Assembly (NCBI RefSeq): GCF_009725235.1
Contig: NZ_WJFC01000261.1
Span: 1-17,484 of the forward strand
Reading direction: 5' to 3'
Origin: Scytonema sp. UIC 10036
GTDB taxonomy: Bacteria; Cyanobacteriota; Cyanobacteriia; Cyanobacteriales; Nostocaceae
Length of the DNA stretch: 17,484 nucleotides
Below, piece after piece: positions 14,433 through 17,484 of the stretch (position 1 is its first letter; every line of letters starts with the position of its first letter). The notes under the pieces were generated by a model. The model ran no database searches and had not been told where the DNA came from. It saw only the letters and a program-made list of their open reading frames with translations. Both the position numbers and the translations under genes were made by a program.

Positions 14433-15359
14433 ATGAATCAGATTTCGCAACGACGGTTTAAGGACAGCTGGCTTTACAGTTTTTGGAAGTTTTCACGTCC
14501 TCACACGATTATTGGTACAAGTTTAAGTGTTTTAGGTTTGTATCTCATCGCTATTTCCCCACTCTCCGATTCCCCCATTCCCCCCCTACCTCTATTAGGA
14601 ACATGGATTGCTTGTCTGTGTGGCAATGTTTATATTGTGGGCTTGAATCAACTTGAAGATGTGGCAATTGATAGAATTAATAAGCCCCATTTGCCTATTG
14701 CTGCTGGGGAATTTTCCATGCAAACAGGCAAGTGGATTGTCGGCATAACTGGTATTTTGGCACTGTTTTTTGCAGCTATCCAAGGACCTTTTTTGTTTGG
14801 AGTTGTGGCTGTTAGTTTAGCAATTGGCACCGCTTACTCTTTACCACCAATCCGCTTAAAGCAATTTCCTTTTTGGGCAGCGCTTTGCATTTTTTCAGTG
14901 CGGGGAGCAATAGTGAATTTAGGGCTGTTTTTGCACTTTAGTTGGGTTTTGCAAAAAAATCTGTTAATTCCTTCTAAGGTTTGGTTTTTGACACTGTTTA
15001 TTTTGGTGTTTGCTTTTGCGATCGCTATCTTCAAAGACATTCCCGATATCGAAGGAGATCTTCTGTACAACATCAAGACCTTCACTATCAAACTTGGCAA
15101 ACCAGCAGTTTTTCGTCTTGCACTTTGGGTCTTAACTCTTTGTTACACGGCAATGATTTTGGTAGGCTTGTTTAAACTAGCAGAAGTCAACTCGATTTTC
15201 CTAGTTCTAACACAATTATTTGCCTTAATTTGGATGTGGTGGCAAAGTCAAAAAGTTAACTTACAGGAAAAGAACGAAATTGCTCGATTTTATCAGTTTA
15301 TTTGGAAACTGTTTTTCGTGGAATATTTAATTTTTCCCATTGCTTGCCTTTTACTGTGA
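14433..15359 (+). CDS. hpt: Homogentisate phytyltransferase
   Basis: The enzyme joins homogentisate and phytyl diphosphate to 2-methyl-6-phytylbenzoquinol, the committed step of tocopherol synthesis, in the membrane. The 308-residue product belongs to the UbiA prenyltransferase superfamily. It shows FWKFSRPHTIIGT (17-29), the first Asp-rich motif NQLEDVAIDRINKPHLP (Asn 72, Asp 76, Asp 80) and the second KDIPDIEGD (Asp 202, 205, 209), with about eight or nine membrane helices. The C-terminal FYQFIWKLFFVEYL and these motifs match Synechocystis Slr1736 as I recall it. Residues 43-54 (PLSDSPIPPLPL) in a variable loop come from a C-rich stretch that resembles the STRR units elsewhere. One HIP1 site. 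Confidence 0.95.
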   Translation: MNQISQRRFKDSWLYSFWKFSRPHTIIGTSLSVLGLYLIAISPLSDSPIPPLPLLGTWIACLCGNVYIVGLNQLEDVAIDRINKPHLPIAAGEFSMQTGKWIVGITGILALFFAAIQGPFLFGVVAVSLAIGTAYSLPPIRLKQFPFWAALCIFSVRGAIVNLGLFLHFSWVLQKNLLIPSKVWFLTLFILVFAFAIAIFKDIPDIEGDLLYNIKTFTIKLGKPAVFRLALWVLTLCYTAMILVGLFKLAEVNSIFLVLTQLFALIWMWWQSQKVNLQEKNEIARFYQFIWKLFFVEYLIFPIACLLL

Positions 15360-15400
15360 CCAGTGACTAGTGACCGAATGTAGGGTGGGCAATGCCCACC
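15357..15400. repeat. GTGACC repeats plus 17-bp palindrome
   Basis: GTGACCAGTGACTAGTGACC spans the end of the phytyltransferase gene (15357-15376; its stop TGA is in the first unit). The palindrome GGTGGGCAATGCCCACC at 15384-15400 is identical to that at 9607-9623. The remaining spacer to 15511 has no feature I can support. Confidence 0.85.
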
Positions 15401-15511
15401 ACCATTCAATTTTAGAAGGCACTTCCTACTCTAGGAACATCTATAATTTTAGAATGAGTTTTGAAAGTATTTCCCAACTACAAACCAAATGTATAATAAG
15501 AGTACAAGACT

Positions 15512-16108
15512 ATGCCATACAGTCAATTTGATATTGAATCAATTCGAGAAATATTTAACATTACTTTAATAGAACAAGTCGGTAAATTTGCAGAGGTTCC
15601 AGAAATTACTTATAGCGACTACTTATCTGAGACTCTTCGCTTCAATACACCGATCGCTTTAGCAATTAACTCAGAGAAATCGCGTTCTGAGATGATTATT
15701 GCACCAATTTTATTAGAATTAAAACGATTATATCCTCAAAAAGTCAGTTTATTTTCTGGTAAAGATTTTACCGTTGACATAGAAAAAGGTTTAAATGGTT
15801 TTTGTGATTTTCTTATCAGCCGTTCTCCAGAACAATTAGTGATTACATCACCAGTTATTGCAGTAGTAGAGGCAAAAAATGAAAATATAGAATCAGGTTT
15901 AGGACAGTGTATGGCAGAAATGATTGCATCTCAAATCTTTAATCAGCAAAAGGGCAAACAAGTTGCTCAAATACTCGGTGCTGTCACTACCGGAAGTAGT
16001 TGGAAGTTTATGCAATTAAGAGGAACAACTATAGAAATTGATTTAAACGAATATTTTTTGAACCAAGTTAGTAAAATTCTAGGGATTCTCAATTTAGGAT
16101 TGGAATAA
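15512..16108 (+). CDS. PD-(D/E)XK-like conserved protein of unknown function
   Basis: The product has 198 residues from the ATG at 15512. No name is known to me, although similar hypothetical proteins occur in filamentous cyanobacteria. A nuclease-like core can be read: Glu 60 in RSEMIIAPIL, Asp 99 in NGFCDFLIS, Glu 120 and Lys 122 in VVEAKNENI, then a helix with Gln 132 (GLGQCMAEM). This order fits the PD-(D/E)XK fold, including the Gln of motif IV seen in some exonuclease-like members. Many such standalone proteins are not proven nucleases. It has no signal peptide or membrane helix. The next gene starts 4 bases after its stop, so they are almost certainly co-transcribed. Confidence 0.85.
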   Translation: MPYSQFDIESIREIFNITLIEQVGKFAEVPEITYSDYLSETLRFNTPIALAINSEKSRSEMIIAPILLELKRLYPQKVSLFSGKDFTVDIEKGLNGFCDFLISRSPEQLVITSPVIAVVEAKNENIESGLGQCMAEMIASQIFNQQKGKQVAQILGAVTTGSSWKFMQLRGTTIEIDLNEYFLNQVSKILGILNLGLE

Positions 16109-16112
16109 GATA

Positions 16113-16568
16113 ATGTCTGAAATTCAATTAAGTTCTATATTTGCTGTAGTTGCCGTTATTTCGAGTCTTGCACTTCTCGGCTATTTTTCATGGAAAACCT
16201 TAATGACCTCCAACATTTTCCAGAAAGGAGTAACACTTTACCAGCAAGAAAATTACAAAAGCGCAGAAGCAGCTTTTCGTCAAGTCATTGCTATAAATTC
16301 AACCAATGATGTTGTTCACTTGCTTTTGGGTGATACTTTGATGCAGCAAGGTAAAGTAGAAGAAGCAACCCAACAATTTCAAGATGTCATTAACCGCGCA
16401 CCAAAAAAAGTCGATGCTTATTTGCGGCTAGCCAATGCTTTGATGCGGCTAGAAAGAAAAGAGTCAGCCATTGCTACACTGCAACAAGCCAGAGATTTAC
16501 TTCAAGCACAGCGTCAAGTGCAAAAATTAGAAGAAGTTAATCGCATTCTGGAAAAACTAAAGAAATAA
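16113..16568 (+). CDS. Small membrane-anchored TPR protein
   Basis: The product has 151 residues from the ATG at 16113, only 4 bases after the preceding stop; GGAATAAGATA at the end of the upstream gene can serve as its ribosome site. Residues about 8-27 form one hydrophobic helix (SIFAVVAVISSLALLGYFSW), a signal anchor. Three TPR units follow at about 36-138 (FQKGVTLYQQENYKSAEAAF, VHLLLGDTLMQQGKVEEA, AYLRLANALMRLERKESA), then a charged helix (QKLEEVNRILEKLKK). The protein should sit on a membrane and bind a partner. Pairing with the PD-(D/E)XK-like gene is the only clue to function. Confidence 0.9.
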   Translation: MSEIQLSSIFAVVAVISSLALLGYFSWKTLMTSNIFQKGVTLYQQENYKSAEAAFRQVIAINSTNDVVHLLLGDTLMQQGKVEEATQQFQDVINRAPKKVDAYLRLANALMRLERKESAIATLQQARDLLQAQRQVQKLEEVNRILEKLKK

Positions 16569-16570
16569 GA

Positions 16571-16651
16571 ACCGCAGCCTGTAGCAGATGAACGCTGATT
16601 GATGCGGATATTTGTCTCTTCTATCTGCGTCTGTCCGCGTTCATCAGCGGT
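16571..16651. repeat. Interrupted inverted repeat before cobA
   Basis: GATGAACGC (16587-16595) is inverted at 16637-16645, and ACCGC (16571-16575) at 16647-16651, so the ends of an 81-base element pair. I recall sequences with CCGCTGATGAACGC as dispersed repeats in cyanobacteria. It lies between the TPR gene and cobA and could end one transcript or lead the next. No canonical T-run follows. Confidence 0.55.
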
Positions 16652-16676
16652 TTAAGATATAAAAATTGTAAGACTC

Positions 16677-17484
16677 ATGAACAAACCAAAAGGCAAAGTC
16701 TATCTTGTCGGTGCTGGACCGGGAGATATTGCATATCTCACACTCAAAACCTACAAAGTTTTAGCGATCGCTGAAGTCTTGATTTATGATGCTTTAGTCG
16801 ATACAGAGTTATTGCAATCTATACCACAAAATTGTTTGCAAGTCAATGTGGGAAAACGAGGCGGTCAACCCAGTACACCTCAAACCGAAATTAACAACTT
16901 ACTTGTGAAGTATTGCCAATCGGGACGACAAGTTGTACGCCTCAAATCCGGAGACCCCTTTATTTTTGGTCGCTGTACTTCTGAAATTGAGGCGTTAAAA
17001 GCTGCAGGTTGTGCTTTTGAAGTTATACCGGGAATTTCCTCAGCCCTCGCCGCCCCTTTGCTTGCTGGAATTCCCCTAACAGATCCAGTGATGAGCCGAT
17101 GTTTTGCTGTTTTGACAGCTCACGAACCAGATGCTTTGGATTGGGAAGCTTTATCGCGATTAGAGACACTTGTGATTTTGATGGGTAGCCAACACTTAGG
17201 TGAGATTATACACCGACTCTTGCGGCAAGGGCGATCGCGTTCAACACCCATTGCAATTATTAAATGGGCAGCAACTCTCCAACAACAAATTTGGGTAGGG
17301 ACGTTAGAAAATATACTTGAGCAAACCTCTGGTGTTTCGCTGTCACCATCGGTTATTGTTATTGGGCAAGTTGTAGAACTGCGCCAGTACTTGCAACCTG
17401 AGAAAATATATGTAGAGGAGTTTTCATTCTCCAACGCCCCACATTCCGAAACTATGCATACAAACCTTCCCCACTCCCCAGTAC
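16677..17484 (+). CDS. cobA: Uroporphyrinogen-III C-methyltransferase, partial, probably fused to HemD
   Basis: CobA (SUMT) methylates uroporphyrinogen III at C2 and C7 to precorrin-2, the branch point to siroheme and cobalamin. The frame is open from the ATG at 16677 to the right edge (269 codons). Family motifs are present: VYLVGAGPGD (8-17), YDALVD, VGKRGG, RLKSGDPFIFGR, VIPGISSALAAP and GIPLTDP, then VIVIGQVVELRQYL near residue 240, where SUMT normally ends. The frame runs on for about 28 codons without a stop. In many cyanobacteria a uroporphyrinogen-III synthase (HemD) domain follows here, so a fusion is likely but lies outside the window. The tail is of low complexity (PHSPV at the edge) and may be a repeat-derived linker. 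Two HIP1 sites. Confidence 0.93.
   Translation, partial: MNKPKGKVYLVGAGPGDIAYLTLKTYKVLAIAEVLIYDALVDTELLQSIPQNCLQVNVGKRGGQPSTPQTEINNLLVKYCQSGRQVVRLKSGDPFIFGRCTSEIEALKAAGCAFEVIPGISSALAAPLLAGIPLTDPVMSRCFAVLTAHEPDALDWEALSRLETLVILMGSQHLGEIIHRLLRQGRSRSTPIAIIKWAATLQQQIWVGTLENILEQTSGVSLSPSVIVIGQVVELRQYLQPEKIYVEEFSFSNAPHSETMHTNLPHSPV

Noticed and set aside
17120..17434. Minus-strand frame inside cobA
   Set aside because: The plus-strand cobA motifs span the same bases; the reverse frame has no recognisable domain.

Overview
The window reads as a chromosomal segment of a filamentous, probably Nostocales-type, cyanobacterium. Evidence: 13 copies of the HIP1 octamer GCGATCGC, abundant 7-nt tandem repeats (STRR type), palindromic dispersed repeats, and genes for tocopherol synthesis, a KtrAB potassium transporter, a lumenal-type pentapeptide-repeat protein and a large PAS/GAF hybrid histidine kinase. 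No rRNA, tRNA, CRISPR array or transposase gene was recognised.

Layout. Positions 1-1300 are an AT-rich accessory edge. A minus-strand gene leaving the window on the left looks like the N-terminus of an AIPR-type (abortive infection) nuclease-like protein. It is divergent from a small ribbon-helix-helix-like protein gene that sits directly before an HNH endonuclease gene broken by an internal deletion. Positions 1447-6221 hold a GT4-type glycosyltransferase converging on, and overlapping by 22 bp, a 1189-residue hybrid histidine kinase with an RHH-like N-terminus. Positions 6483-8015 hold a lumenal-type pentapeptide-repeat gene, a divergent yraN whose start lies only 16 bp away, and a small conserved-looking protein of unknown function. 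Positions 8182-9393 are queA (tRNA queuosine synthesis), interrupted in frame by a run of 7-nt repeats. A secreted or anchored TPR protein follows at 9725-10876. Positions 9386-9654 and 10879-11177 are dense repeat islands, the second holding a 129-bp element with 12-bp terminal inverted repeats. Positions 11184-13399 are ktrA and ktrB (minus strand). Positions 13545-15359 are gamma-tocopherol methyltransferase and homogentisate phytyltransferase (plus strand), two steps of vitamin E synthesis. Positions 15512-16568 are a two-gene unit: a PD-(D/E)XK-like protein and a membrane-anchored TPR protein. The window ends inside cobA (siroheme/corrin synthesis), probably a cobA-hemD fusion.

Most genes are housekeeping or physiological. 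The less ordinary material is the decayed RHH/HNH pair beside an AIPR-like gene, the RHH-kinase fusion, and repeats that enter coding sequence: certain in queA, suggested in yraN, hpt and the cobA tail. Several starts were placed downstream of the longest open frame because an ATG or a Shine-Dalgarno-supported GTG fits the family better.
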